Shown: positions 34,682 to 44,017, counted from the first letter of the stretch. The stretch: DNA of 64,000 nucleotides from Kribbella italica (GCF_014205135.1 NZ_JACHMY010000001.1:2108001-2172000), one strand, 5' to 3'. The notes: generated from the sequence alone by a model not told the origin. A program made the numbers and translations.

Positions 34682-37428
34682 GTGAGCCGGCGGGCCGGCA
34701 TGTCCTGCCGGGGCTTCTCGTTCGGCGCGATCCGGATCGACGTGTCCAGCACAGTCGCGCCGGCCGCGGAGACCAGCACCGAGCGAAGGTCCAGCCGGAC
34801 GACTTCCTCCAGTTCCAGCGTCAGTCGAGAGACCCGGTGCAACAGGTTCTCGATCGCGGCGATGTCCACCGGATCCGACCCCCGGTACCCGTACAGCAGC
34901 GGCGCCGCTCGCACCTCACGCACCATCTCGGCCGCGTCGAACGTCGTCAGCGGCGGCATCCGGTACGAGCGGTCGCCGAGCAGATCGGTCGCCACCCCCG
35001 AGAGACCGAAGGACACGACCGGGCCGAAGGCGACATCCTCCTGCGCCGAGATCACCACCGGTACGCCGGGCGGCGCCATCTTCTGGACGACGAACTGCGC
35101 CCGCGCCGGGTCCGAGGCGACGCCGAAGGTGCTCGTCATCTCCGCCCACGCCTCGCGCATGTCGTCCTCGTCGTGGATGTGCCGCCAGATGTCGGCCAGG
35201 TCCGGCCGCATCCGCCACTGCTCGGCGGTCGCCTTGAGGATCACCTCGAAGCCGAGATCGGCCGCCCGGGCCACCGCCTCGTCCGCCGACAGGACCGGGA
35301 ACGCCGGCAGCACGCTGATGTCGTAGAAGCTCAGCAACCGCTGCCGATCCGCGTCGTCCAGGTCCGCCCCGGCCGGGTGCCGCTGCAGGAACTCCGCGAC
35401 GAAGTCCTCCGCGCCGGCCGAGTCGATGTCCGGGACGGTGGGGATCTGGTCGTCCGCCCGCCGCCGCCACTCGGCGTACTGGGTCGCCTTCGCAAGCGCG
35501 CCCACGGCGTACTGCGGTGACAGGAACGACGGGATCGACCCGCGCGCGGCGCCGCCCTGCTCGTCGGCGACCCGGAGCTGCTCAGGCACGCTGCGCGAGG
35601 CCAGGAACGTCGACAGCACCGGCTTGTCCGATCCCGCGGCCGCTGCAGCAAGCACCTGCGCGACCTCGGCGACGTTCGACTGGACCGGCGGTGTGAAGAT
35701 CACCACCACCGAGTGCACCTCGTCGTCGGCGATCACTGCTGTCAGCGCCTCGCAGAAGTCGTCCGCCGATGCGTCCGCGCTCAACGTGTGCGGCTCCCCC
35801 GCGACGTCAAGTCCGCAGCTGGCCATCGTGTCCAGCGCCAGCAGCGTCAATGCGTCCGAGTTGCTCACGATCGCCACCCGCCGGCCCTTCGGCAGCGGCT
35901 GGTGCGCGACGAGCTGAGCGACGTCGAACAGCTCACCGGTCGTTTCGACGCCGATCAGCCCACTCTGCCGGAACAGCGAGTCGACCGTTGCCGCCGGCAA
36001 ATGACTGCGGCGGACCGTGTGCCCCAGCGGAACCCCCTGCGTGGCTCGCCCGGACTTCAGCGCGATCACCGGCTTGCGCCGCGCCAGCCGCCGCGCGACC
36101 CGGCTGAACTTGCGCGGGTTGCCCAGCGACTCCAGGTACAGCAGCACGACCTCGGTGGACTCGTCGGAGTACCAGTACTGCATCAGGTCGTTGCCCGAGA
36201 CATCGGCCCGGTTGCCCGCCGACACGAAACTCGACAGCCCCAGCCCGCGGCCGACCATGTCGGCCAGGATCGAGACGCCCAAGGCGCCCGACTGGCAGAA
36301 GAAGGCCACCCGCCCAGGGCTCGGCATCAGCGGGGACAGCGTCGCGTTGAGCGAGACCCCGGTCGCGGTGTTGATCACACCCAGAGCGTTCGGCCCGATC
36401 ACGCGCATCCCGTACGAGCGTGCCAGCCCGACCAGCCGCCGCTGCCGGCGACGGCCCTCGGCGCCCACTTCGGCAAAGCCGCTGGAGACCACGACCAGCC
36501 CGCGAACGCCCTTGGCCGCGCAGTCCAGCACGACGTCGACGACCGCTTCGGCCGGCACCGCGACCACGGCCAGGTCGACTGTGTCGTCGACGTCCCGAAT
36601 CGTCCCGCACGCCGCGACGCCGTCGATCGCCTCGGCCTTGGTGTCGGTGTTCACGGCGTACAGCCGTCCGGGGAAACCGCCGTCGCGCAGGTTGCGCAGC
36701 AGCGCGTTCCCGATCGTCCCCTCGCGCCGGGACGCGCCGATCACCGCGACGCTGGTCGGCGTCAGCAGCCGCGCGATCGACAGCGCCTCGGACCGCTGCT
36801 CGCGCGCCTGCATCACCCCGAACGACGTGTCGGTCGGCGCGATGTCGAACTCGACCATGATCACGCCGTCCTCGAACTCCCGGGCGACGGTGTAGCCGGC
36901 CTCGGTGAAGACGGTGATCATCTTGCGGTTGTCCGGCAGCACCTCGGCGACGAACCGGGCGATCCCGTTCTCCCGGGCCGCCTGCGCCAGGTGCTCCAGG
37001 AACAGTTGCCCGAGTCCACGACCCTGGTGCGCGTCCTCGATCAGGAAGGCCACCTCGGCGGTCCGCCGGCCGGTCCGCTCGTAGCGGCCGACCCCGATCA
37101 TCGCGTCCGCGACGGTGACGATCAGCGCCAGCCGGTCGTGGTAGTCGACCTGGGTGAACCTCGCTACGTCCCGGTCCGACAGCTGCGGGTACGGCGCGAA
37201 GAACCGGTAGTACTTCGACTGCTCCGACACCCGCGCGTAGAACTCGACCAGCAGATCCGCATCGTCCGGAGTGATCGGCCGCAGGTGCGCCGTGGCGCCG
37301 TCCCGCAGTACGACGTCCGCCTCGAGCTCGGCCGGGTACCCGTCGGGCCGCCCGGACAACGGCCGTCCCGCCAGCGGCAGCCCGGCCAGGGTCTGCCCGG
37401 CGGTGTCAGGCTCCTCCGGCGGCGTCAC
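34678..37428 (-). CDS. Bifunctional GNAT acetyltransferase / acyl-CoA synthetase (NDP-forming) family protein, Pat type, 916 aa
   Basis: Domain order: GNAT acetyltransferase (about 37-195, with DAHQGRGLGQLFLEHL for acetyl-CoA), a CoA-binding Rossmann domain (PTSVAVIGASRREGTIGNAL near 226), a succinyl-CoA-synthetase-like flavodoxin domain (FCQSGALGVSIL) and an ATP-grasp region (from about 690, LKATAEQWRMRPDL). This is the Pat architecture in which the GNAT domain acetylates lysines of acyl-CoA synthetases while the large domain is usually regulatory. The segment corresponding to the SHTG loop reads LGHTVRRSHL, so synthetase activity is doubtful. GTG at 37428 with leaderless TAGGCT. Confidence 0.9.
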   Translation of the reverse strand: MTPPEEPDTAGQTLAGLPLAGRPLSGRPDGYPAELEADVVLRDGATAHLRPITPDDADLLVEFYARVSEQSKYYRFFAPYPQLSDRDVARFTQVDYHDRLALIVTVADAMIGVGRYERTGRRTAEVAFLIEDAHQGRGLGQLFLEHLAQAARENGIARFVAEVLPDNRKMITVFTEAGYTVAREFEDGVIMVEFDIAPTDTSFGVMQAREQRSEALSIARLLTPTSVAVIGASRREGTIGNALLRNLRDGGFPGRLYAVNTDTKAEAIDGVAACGTIRDVDDTVDLAVVAVPAEAVVDVVLDCAAKGVRGLVVVSSGFAEVGAEGRRRQRRLVGLARSYGMRVIGPNALGVINTATGVSLNATLSPLMPSPGRVAFFCQSGALGVSILADMVGRGLGLSSFVSAGNRADVSGNDLMQYWYSDESTEVVLLYLESLGNPRKFSRVARRLARRKPVIALKSGRATQGVPLGHTVRRSHLPAATVDSLFRQSGLIGVETTGELFDVAQLVAHQPLPKGRRVAIVSNSDALTLLALDTMASCGLDVAGEPHTLSADASADDFCEALTAVIADDEVHSVVVIFTPPVQSNVAEVAQVLAAAAAGSDKPVLSTFLASRSVPEQLRVADEQGGAARGSIPSFLSPQYAVGALAKATQYAEWRRRADDQIPTVPDIDSAGAEDFVAEFLQRHPAGADLDDADRQRLLSFYDISVLPAFPVLSADEAVARAADLGFEVILKATAEQWRMRPDLADIWRHIHDEDDMREAWAEMTSTFGVASDPARAQFVVQKMAPPGVPVVISAQEDVAFGPVVSFGLSGVATDLLGDRSYRMPPLTTFDAAEMVREVRAAPLLYGYRGSDPVDIAAIENLLHRVSRLTLELEEVVRLDLRSVLVSAAGATVLDTSIRIAPNEKPRQDMPARRLT

Positions 37429-37434
37429 GCGATC

Positions 37435-37510
37435 AGCCTACTCACCGGACCGGTGCGGGGACCAAGACATTCCGGGCCGTTCCGATCCACGGAAGGCTGC
37501 CGCATAGGCT
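37435..37510. promoter_or_regulatory. Back-to-back leaderless promoters (Pat gene and transporter gene)
   Basis: TAGGCT occurs on the minus strand at 37440-37435 for the Pat gene (GTG 37428) and on the plus strand at 37505-37510 for the transporter (ATG 37517). Each ends seven bases before its start codon. TTCCG, five bases, CGGAA (37480-37494) lies between them. Confidence 0.65.
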
Positions 37511-37516
37511 GCGCCC

Positions 37517-38662
37517 ATGTGGTGGCTGAGCGCGCTCGGCGGACTGAGCGTGCTGGTCTCAGGCCTGCTCGGGCTGGACGACGCGGTAGGGGTGCTGGAG
37601 CGCATCGCCCCCGTTCTGGTGTTCCTGGTCGCTGTAACCGTCATCGCGGGCCTGGCGGACTCCGCCAAGGTGTTCGAGGTCGCAGCGCGGGAGGCGGCTC
37701 ACCTGGCCCGCGGCAAGGTCTGGCGGCTGTGGCTGCTGGTCGTCGTACTGGCTACTGCGCTCACCATCGTCCTTTCGCTCGACACCTGCGCGGTGCTGCT
37801 GACTCCGGTCGTGCTGGCGATGGCCAGGCAGTTGGAGATCCCGCCGAAGCTGTTTGCCTTCACCACCGTCTGGCTGGCCGGTACGGCGTCCCTGCTGCTG
37901 CCGGTGTCCAATCTCACCAACCTGCTGGCCCTGCACCGGCTGGACCAGCTCGGTCTGGGCCTGTCGGACTACCTCGGACTCAGTTGGCGGCCGGCGCTGG
38001 CAGCCGTGCTCATCACCGTGGCGGTCCTGGCCGGTCTCTTCCACCGGGACCTCAGGCGCGAGTACGCCGTACCGCCCACCCCGGCTGTCGACGACAAGGT
38101 GCTCTTCTGGAGCTCGGCCGGGGTCTGCCTCGCCCTGGGACCGGCCTTCGTGTCCGGTGTGGAGGTGGCGATCCCGGCGAGCGTCGGCGCGGTCGTCCTG
38201 GCCGTGCTGTTCGCCGTACGGCGCCGGGCCGCACTGAAGTGGTCGCTGGTCCCCTGGCGCCTGGTCGTGACAGTCGTCGGGCTGTTCCTGGTGGTGGGCG
38301 CGCTCACGGCCCACGGGCTCGAGCAGCTGCTGGGTGACATCGCCGGGACGGTCTCGAGCGGGGTGGCATCCGACCTCAGGCTCACCGGTACGGCGGCCGC
38401 CGGGGCGAACCTGTTCGACAACCTCCCGGCGTACCTGGCGATGGAGCCGGTCGCCGCCGCAGAAGGCCACCGGATGATGCTGCTGCTCATCGGCGTGAAC
38501 TGCGGCTGCCTGCTGACCCTCTGGGGCTCGCTGGCCACACTGCTCTGGCGCGACCGCTGCGTAGCGGCCGGCGTCCATATCTCCTGGTGGTCGTTCCTCT
38601 GGCGCGGGCTGGTGCTGACCCCGCTGGTGCTCGCCGGGACAGTCCTCGCGCTGCGGCTCTAA
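37517..38662 (+). CDS. ArsB/NhaD-type (SLC13/IT superfamily) membrane transporter, 381 aa
   Basis: About ten or eleven membrane helices in two inverted halves, each with a re-entrant substrate loop: SLDTCAVLLTPV and VSNLTNLLAL in the first half, GANLFDNLPAYLAM in the second. The D-T-x-x-x-L-x-T-P and N-x-x-N-x-P patterns fit arsenite/anion or Na+/H+ transporters of the ion-transporter superfamily. Substrate cannot be chosen by sequence alone. No arsR-, arsC- or arsA-like neighbour exists, so an arsenic role is unsupported. Convergent overlap of four bases with the CGNR gene. Confidence 0.82.
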   Translation: MWWLSALGGLSVLVSGLLGLDDAVGVLERIAPVLVFLVAVTVIAGLADSAKVFEVAAREAAHLARGKVWRLWLLVVVLATALTIVLSLDTCAVLLTPVVLAMARQLEIPPKLFAFTTVWLAGTASLLLPVSNLTNLLALHRLDQLGLGLSDYLGLSWRPALAAVLITVAVLAGLFHRDLRREYAVPPTPAVDDKVLFWSSAGVCLALGPAFVSGVEVAIPASVGAVVLAVLFAVRRRAALKWSLVPWRLVVTVVGLFLVVGALTAHGLEQLLGDIAGTVSSGVASDLRLTGTAAAGANLFDNLPAYLAMEPVAAAEGHRMMLLLIGVNCGCLLTLWGSLATLLWRDRCVAAGVHISWWSFLWRGLVLTPLVLAGTVLALRL

Positions 38663-39243
38663 GCAGTACGCCGGGCGTAGGCGCGCGCCGCCCTCACACG
38701 ATCGCCGCAGCGAGTGGAGCACCACTGACGTCGGCCGTGGCGCAGCAGGTAGCGGTTGCAGGGCGGCGAGTCGCAGGCGGCCAGGCTTTCGGCGTCCGGG
38801 CCGGCGAGCAGGTCGGCGGCGTCGGCCGCGATCGTCGCGAGCGCGCGGTCGAGGAGCTCGTTGGGAGGACACGCGGTCTCGCGGTACGGCCCGGACTTCT
38901 CGTCCCACAGCAGCAAGGGGGCCGTGGGCACCCGGCGCAGCGCGTCGTTCACGGCACTCAGTGCCGCGGGCAGCACCGGGATCCCCTCGACCCGGGCCGC
39001 GACCAACGCTCGGACGTTCTCGCGCAGCGAGCGCAGTTGCGTCGCGCACATCTCCCGGAGGTTGGCGCCGCCGGGCGCGAGGCCGTGGTCGGTCAGCCAG
39101 CGGTTCGTCGCGTCGAGTGTGCCGAGCAGGTCCACGAAGTTCCCGTTCGGGAGGGCGTAGCCGCTGTTCACGAAATCGAGCGCGAGGTACTGCTCGGCGC
39201 CAGGCGCGGGCGACAGGACGGACTCGTTGCTCACGGTTCTCAT
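38659..39243 (-). CDS. CGNR zinc-finger (ABATE domain) transcriptional regulator, 194 aa
   Basis: N-terminal ABATE-type ligand domain (LALDFVNSGY, then VDLLGTLDATNRWL) and C-terminal CGNR zinc finger: CDSPPCNRYLLRHGRRQWCSTRCGDRVRAARAYARR read in two parts gives four Cys ligands. Family members are putative stress-response regulators. Start at ATG 39243; an earlier in-frame ATG at 39261 is inside the operator array. It diverges from the MBL-hydrolase/MFS/ligase operon, with repeated CCGTGAGAA motifs in the gap, and probably controls that operon and itself. Confidence 0.85.
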   Translation of the reverse strand: MRTVSNESVLSPAPGAEQYLALDFVNSGYALPNGNFVDLLGTLDATNRWLTDHGLAPGGANLREMCATQLRSLRENVRALVAARVEGIPVLPAALSAVNDALRRVPTAPLLLWDEKSGPYRETACPPNELLDRALATIAADAADLLAGPDAESLAACDSPPCNRYLLRHGRRQWCSTRCGDRVRAARAYARRTA

Positions 39244-39314
39244 GCTACAGCTTGCGTTCATCCGTGAGAACCACTTACGCTTCTCACGGGTTCAGCATCG
39301 TCTATCCGTGAGGA
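39230..39314. promoter_or_regulatory. Cluster of CCGTGAGAA motifs (operator array) between CGNR and MBL genes
   Basis: A perfect inverted repeat, CCGTGAGAA (39262-39270) and TTCTCACGG (39281-39289) with 10 bases between, is flanked by a related CTCACGGTTCTC near 39230 and CCGTGAGGA at 39306-39314. The last overlaps the ribosome site of the MBL gene and the first lies at the CGNR start, so occupancy could shut both genes. Confidence 0.72.
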
Positions 39315-39320
39315 AGAACC

Positions 39321-40184
39321 ATGGTCACCGAGCACTTCCCGGTCCGCGTCCTGGGCGGCCCGACCGCCGTCTTCGAGTACGGCGGGCTGCGGTTCCTCAC
39401 CGACCCGACCTTCGACGAGCCGGGCGACTACGCGCGGGGCGGGTCGAGGAGCCTGCACAAGACCGCGCCGGCATCCGGCCACCCGGCCGACCTCGGCCGC
39501 ATCGACGTCGTCCTGCTCTCCCACGACGAGCACCCCGACAACCTCGACCACACCGGGCGCGCGCTGCTCGCCGACGTACCACTGACCCTCACCACACCCG
39601 CCGGAGCCGAGCGGCTGGGCGGCAACGCCAAAGGACTGGCCAACTGGCAGTCGATCCAACTGGGTTCCGGGCCAGACGCCGACGGCAGCGACACCTCAGC
39701 CGGTACCGGCAGCAGCCCCACCCCGGCTGGTACCGGGCGCAGCGACACCCCAACCGGTCCCGGCACCACGATCACCGTGACGGGCGTGCCCGCCGTCCAC
39801 GGTCCGGGCGAGCGCGAGGACGTCGAGCCGTTCACCGGCCAGGTCGTCGGGTTCGTCCTGACCGGCGACGGCCTGCCGACCGTCTACGTCAGCGGCGACA
39901 ACGCCTCGCTCGCCGCGGTGCAGGAGGTCGCCGACAAGTTCGGGGCGATCGACACGGCCATCCTGTTCGCCGGGGCTCCCCGCATTCCCGCCCTGTTCGA
40001 CGGCGCGCCGCTCGTCCTCGACAGCACGCAGGCTGCCGAAGCGGCCCGCCTGCTCGATGCAACCCGAGTGGTCCCCGTCCACTACGACAGCTGGTCCCAC
40101 TTCACCGAGGGCCGCGACGAAATCGTCGCCGCGTTCACCACCGCCGGACTGGCCGACCGCCTGGACCTCGGCCTCACGCAGTGA
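39321..40184 (+). CDS. MBL-fold metallo-hydrolase (UlaG-like), 287 aa
   Basis: Metallo-beta-lactamase fold: LLSHDEHPDNLDHTG is a relaxed HxxHxDH metal motif (HDEHPDNLDH), VHG supplies the third His, VYVSGDN the Asp and VPVHYDSWSHF the last His. Between the first and third ligands it carries a low-complexity insertion of about 35 residues (Gly/Ser/Thr/Pro, repeated SAGTG/PAGTG units) encoded by an imperfect tandem repeat at 39700-39770. Probably a lactone or phosphoester hydrolase. First gene of a three-gene coupled operon. Confidence 0.87.
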   Translation: MVTEHFPVRVLGGPTAVFEYGGLRFLTDPTFDEPGDYARGGSRSLHKTAPASGHPADLGRIDVVLLSHDEHPDNLDHTGRALLADVPLTLTTPAGAERLGGNAKGLANWQSIQLGSGPDADGSDTSAGTGSSPTPAGTGRSDTPTGPGTTITVTGVPAVHGPGEREDVEPFTGQVVGFVLTGDGLPTVYVSGDNASLAAVQEVADKFGAIDTAILFAGAPRIPALFDGAPLVLDSTQAAEAARLLDATRVVPVHYDSWSHFTEGRDEIVAAFTTAGLADRLDLGLTQ

Positions 40185-41425
40185 CCGAAGCGGCCCTCAC
40201 CGCCGCGACCCAACGCCGTACTCTCGTCGTCCTCGTCGCCGCTCAGATCCTCAGCGGCGCAGGACTAGCTGCCGGCGTAACGGTCGGGTCGCTGCTCGCG
40301 CAGGAGCTGCTCAACTCCACCAGCCTCGCCGGTCTACCCAGCGCACTCGGCACGGCCGGCTCAGTACTGGCTGCCGCGATCGTCGCGCGCATCTCACAGT
40401 CCCACGGCCGCCGTCCGGGCCTGGCCACCGGCTACCTGCTCGGCGCGATCGGCAGTGCCGGTGTGATCGCAGGCGCGGTCGCCGACAGCCCAGCCCTGTT
40501 CTTCGCCGGGCTGTTCGTCTACGGCGCCGGTACGTCGACCAACCTGCAAGCCCGGTACGCCGGAGCCGACCTGGCCTCCCCAGCGCACCGGGCTCGGGCA
40601 GTGTCGACCGTGCTCGTGGCCACCACTGTGGGCGGCGTGGCCGGCCCCCTCCTGGCCGCGCCGACAGGCGACCTCTCAGCCGGTCTCGGCATCCCCTACC
40701 TGGCCGGGCCGTTCCTGCTCGCCGGTGCGGCGTACGCGATCGCCGCACTGGTCCTCGCGGTCTGGCTGCGCCCTGACCCGTTGCTGCTGGCCCGCACTGT
40801 CGAGGACGCCACACCAGACCAACCAAGCGCTCAGCCCGACCAGCGCCGTACGGGAGTGACCGCCGGCACGCTGGTCATGGTGATCACCCAGGTGGTGATG
40901 GTCGCCATCATGACCATGACGCCCGTCCACCTGCAGCACCACGGACACGGAACGGTGGCGGCAGGGGTGGTCATCGCGATCCACCTCGCGGCCATGTACC
41001 TGCCCTCTCCCCTGACCGGCTGGCTCGTCGACCGCTACAGCAGTGTCCTCATCGCCACCGCCTCCGGCCTGACCCTGCTGGCGGCCGGGCTCGTCGCGGC
41101 GACTACCTACTCCGTCGCAGGGCTGGCAGTCGCACTCGCCCTGCTAGGCCTGGGCTGGAACCTCGGCCTGGTCAGCGGCACAGCGATCGTCACCGCAGCT
41201 GTCCCGCCTGCCACCCGTGCGAGCACACAGGGCCTGGTCGACGTGTGCATCGCCGTAGCCGGTGCCTTCGGCGGACTGGTCTCCGGCGTGGTCGTCGCCG
41301 AAGCCGGCTACCCGCTCCTCGCTGCTGCAGGTGGCGTCCTGGCGCTCGGCGTCGTACCGGTGGTGGCGCTCGCCGCGCGGGCAGATTGCCGTCAGCACCG
41401 GCGTCGGGAAGAGTGCGGTGCATGA
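40181..41425 (+). CDS. MFS transporter, 414 aa
   Basis: Twelve predicted membrane helices; the first is LVVLVAAQILSGAGLAAGV. The loop after helix 2 reads ARISQSHGRRPGL, a loose MFS motif A. Resembles drug/efflux-type MFS proteins that lack a periplasmic domain. GTG at 40181 overlaps the MBL stop (GTGA) and its end overlaps the ligase start (ATGA), so export or import is tied to the two flanking enzymes. Substrate unknown. Confidence 0.88.
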   Translation: MTEAALTAATQRRTLVVLVAAQILSGAGLAAGVTVGSLLAQELLNSTSLAGLPSALGTAGSVLAAAIVARISQSHGRRPGLATGYLLGAIGSAGVIAGAVADSPALFFAGLFVYGAGTSTNLQARYAGADLASPAHRARAVSTVLVATTVGGVAGPLLAAPTGDLSAGLGIPYLAGPFLLAGAAYAIAALVLAVWLRPDPLLLARTVEDATPDQPSAQPDQRRTGVTAGTLVMVITQVVMVAIMTMTPVHLQHHGHGTVAAGVVIAIHLAAMYLPSPLTGWLVDRYSSVLIATASGLTLLAAGLVAATTYSVAGLAVALALLGLGWNLGLVSGTAIVTAAVPPATRASTQGLVDVCIAVAGAFGGLVSGVVVAEAGYPLLAAAGGVLALGVVPVVALAARADCRQHRRREECGA

Positions 41426-43131
41426 GCGAGGAACAGAGCACCTCGGACAACACCCGGGCCTTCCGTGACGCGCGCGACTTCCTGATCGCGTACCGGGAGG
41501 ACTACGACACGGCGTACCGGGACTTCAGCTGGCCGGCCTTCGACCGGTTCAACTGGGCGCGGGACTGGTTCGACGCGCTCGCGGTCGAGCAGCCCGAGGT
41601 CCCGGCGCTGACCATCGTCGAGGAGGACGGCGAGGTCAACTCGCTGACCTACGCCGAGATGGCCGAGCGGTCGCGTCAGGTGGCCGGCTGGCTCACCCAG
41701 CACGGGCTGCAGCCGGGCGACCGGGTGCTGATCGTGCTCGGCAACACCGTGCCGCTGTGGGAGGTCATGCTCGGCTGCATCCGCGCCGGCGCGGTGATGA
41801 TCCCGGCGACGACCCTGCTCACCGACGCCGACCTGGCCGACCGCATCACGCGTGGCGGCGTACGGGCTGTGGTCACGGCGAGCGCCGACGCGACCCGGTA
41901 CGACGGCGTCGCCGACCACTGCCTGCGCGTCGCCATCGGCGAGCCGGTCGACGGCTGGCTCGACTACGAGGACACCCGCCAGTACGACGGCCCGGTGCCC
42001 GAGGTCGACACCGCGGCCGACGACTCGCTGCTGCTCTACTTCACGTCCGGCACGACCAGCGAGCCGAAGCTGGTCGAGCACACCCAGGTCAGCTACCCGG
42101 TCGGTCATCTGTCGACGATGTACTGGATCGGCCTGCAGCCCGGCGACGTGCACCTGAACGTGTCGTCGCCCGGCTGGGCCAAGCACTCGTGGAGCAACGT
42201 GTTCGCGCCGTGGAACGCGGGCGCGACGGTGTTCCTCTACAACTACGCGCGCTTCGACGCCGAGAAGATGCTGCGGGTGCTGCAGACGTACGGCGTGACC
42301 ACCTTCTGCGCGCCGCCGACGGTCTGGCGGATGCTGATCCAGGCCGATCTGTCCGCGGTCGAGGTCGCGGTCCGCGAGTGCATCTCCGCCGGTGAGCCGC
42401 TCAACCCCGAGGTGATCGAGCAGGTCCGCAACGCCTGGGGCATCACCATCCGCGACGGCTACGGCCAGACCGAGACGACCGCGCAGATCGGGAACCCGCC
42501 CGGCCAGCCGGTCAAGCTCGGCTCGATGGGCCGGCCGCTGCCCGGGTACTCGATCGCCTTGGTCGACGCGGGCACGGACGCGATCGGCGACGACGGTGAG
42601 ATCTGCATCGAGCTCGCTCCCCCGCCGGTGCCGCTGATGCGCGGCTACCGCGACGCCAAGGCGCTCACCGACGAGGTGATGCGCGGCGGTTTCTACCACA
42701 CCGGCGACGTCGCGCGCCGCGACGAGGACGGCTACATCACGTACGTCGGCCGCTCGGACGACGTGTTCAAGGCCAGCGACTACCGGATCTCGCCGTTCGA
42801 GCTCGAGTCGGTCCTGATCGAGCACCCGGCCGTCGCCGAGGCGGCGGTCGTGCCGTCGCCGGACCCGGTCCGGCTGTCGGTGCCGAAGGCGTACGTCGTA
42901 CTGGCTGCTGGGCGGGAGCCGTCGCGGGAGCTGGCGGCGGAGATCCTGCAGTTCTGCCGCGAGCACCTGGCGCCGTACAAACGCATCCGGCGCCTCGAGT
43001 TCGCCGACCTGCCGAAGACGATCTCCGGCAAGATCCGCCGGGTCGAGCTCCGCACGGACGAAGCCGAAAAGGTCGCCGCAGGCAACACCCCGGAACACGC
43101 CTACGACGAAGCCGACTTCCAGCAGCCCTGA
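41422..43131 (+). CDS. AMP-dependent acyl-CoA synthetase/ligase (ACSM-like), 569 aa
   Basis: Adenylate-forming enzyme with all core motifs: P-loop YFTSGTTSEPKLVEH, GYGQTETT, GFYHTGDVARRDEDGYI, and the C-terminal lysine in PKTISGKIRR. Length and the VSSPGWAKHSWSNVFAPWNAG segment (in two parts) fit acetyl-/medium-chain acyl-CoA synthetases. It activates a carboxylic acid to its CoA thioester. As the last gene of the MBL/MFS/ligase operon it may handle an acid released by the hydrolase or moved by the MFS protein. The real ATG is 41422, not the earlier in-frame codons. Confidence 0.92.
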   Translation: MSEEQSTSDNTRAFRDARDFLIAYREDYDTAYRDFSWPAFDRFNWARDWFDALAVEQPEVPALTIVEEDGEVNSLTYAEMAERSRQVAGWLTQHGLQPGDRVLIVLGNTVPLWEVMLGCIRAGAVMIPATTLLTDADLADRITRGGVRAVVTASADATRYDGVADHCLRVAIGEPVDGWLDYEDTRQYDGPVPEVDTAADDSLLLYFTSGTTSEPKLVEHTQVSYPVGHLSTMYWIGLQPGDVHLNVSSPGWAKHSWSNVFAPWNAGATVFLYNYARFDAEKMLRVLQTYGVTTFCAPPTVWRMLIQADLSAVEVAVRECISAGEPLNPEVIEQVRNAWGITIRDGYGQTETTAQIGNPPGQPVKLGSMGRPLPGYSIALVDAGTDAIGDDGEICIELAPPPVPLMRGYRDAKALTDEVMRGGFYHTGDVARRDEDGYITYVGRSDDVFKASDYRISPFELESVLIEHPAVAEAAVVPSPDPVRLSVPKAYVVLAAGREPSRELAAEILQFCREHLAPYKRIRRLEFADLPKTISGKIRRVELRTDEAEKVAAGNTPEHAYDEADFQQP

Positions 43132-43249
43132 GCCGGGGCTGATGCCGGCCCCTCCTACTCCTCTTACCGGCCGGTGCGGCCTCAGCCCATGACGACCTCA
43201 TCGGCCGCATCGCCGCCGGCCTCGCCACAGAAGGTGGTGAAATGGCGGG

Positions 43250-44017
43250 ATGTCGACGGACACCGGCCTGGGAGTAGCCGCCTTCGTAGTCCTGCCGTTG
43301 CTGGTAGCCATTGCCGTAGGAGCATCGCGGCTCGCCCAGCTGCGGCACGACAAAGGCATCGTCACCGCGGCGATCCGCGCCGTCCTCCAGCTCGCCCTGG
43401 TCGGCGCGGTCGTCGGCTTCGCGCTGCAGACGATCTGGGGTGCGCTCGCCTTCGTCGGCGTGATGCTGACCGTCGCCACGATCACCAGCACCCGCCGGCT
43501 CCGGTCCACGGCGGTCGTCCCGCGTCAGCTTGCGTACTGCGCGCTCGCGATCGGCGGCAGCGCGTGCGTCGTCCTGCTGCTGCTCATCCTACCGGGCGTC
43601 GTCCCGCGCAACCCCGAGACGATTCTCCCGATGGGCGGCATCATCATCGGCGGCGCGATGAACGCGACCACGCTCGCCGGCCGGCGCCTGCTGCACGAGT
43701 ACGGCGCCCGCTTCGGCGAGTACGAGGCCGGCCTGTCGATCGGACTGCTGCCGGCGGACGCCTTCAAACTCGTCGCCAGTCCGACCGCGGGCGACGCGCT
43801 GCTGCCCGCGCTCGACCAGACCCGGACGGTCGGCCTGGTCACCCTGCCCGGCGCCTTCGTCGGCATGGTCCTCGGCGGAGCGTCGCCGACCGCTGCGGCG
43901 GCACTCCAGCTCGTGGTCCTGCTCGGCCTGATCGCCGCCGAGGCGCTCGCCATCCTGGTCACCACCGAACTGCTGGCCCGCGCCGCGCTGCCGGACGGGC
44001 GTACGGTTTCCTCATGA
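43250..44017 (+). CDS. FetB/UPF0014 family ABC permease, 255 aa
   Basis: Seven or so predicted helices with the family hallmark MGGIIIGGAMNATTLAG in the middle and the preceding TITSTRRL loop. FetB works with the ATPase FetA in iron export and stress tolerance in Escherichia coli. No ATPase gene is adjacent; the next gene, co-translated through ATGA, is a DUF2630 protein. The ATG at 43250 follows AAGGTGG. The 118-base gap after the ligase gene contains GC-rich dyads but no clear promoter. Confidence 0.85.
   Translation: MSTDTGLGVAAFVVLPLLVAIAVGASRLAQLRHDKGIVTAAIRAVLQLALVGAVVGFALQTIWGALAFVGVMLTVATITSTRRLRSTAVVPRQLAYCALAIGGSACVVLLLLILPGVVPRNPETILPMGGIIIGGAMNATTLAGRRLLHEYGARFGEYEAGLSIGLLPADAFKLVASPTAGDALLPALDQTRTVGLVTLPGAFVGMVLGGASPTAAAALQLVVLLGLIAAEALAILVTTELLARAALPDGRTVSS

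Noticed and set aside
37517..38662. Arsenite efflux protein
   Set aside because: Belongs to the broad ion-transporter superfamily; no ars genes nearby, so substrate left open.
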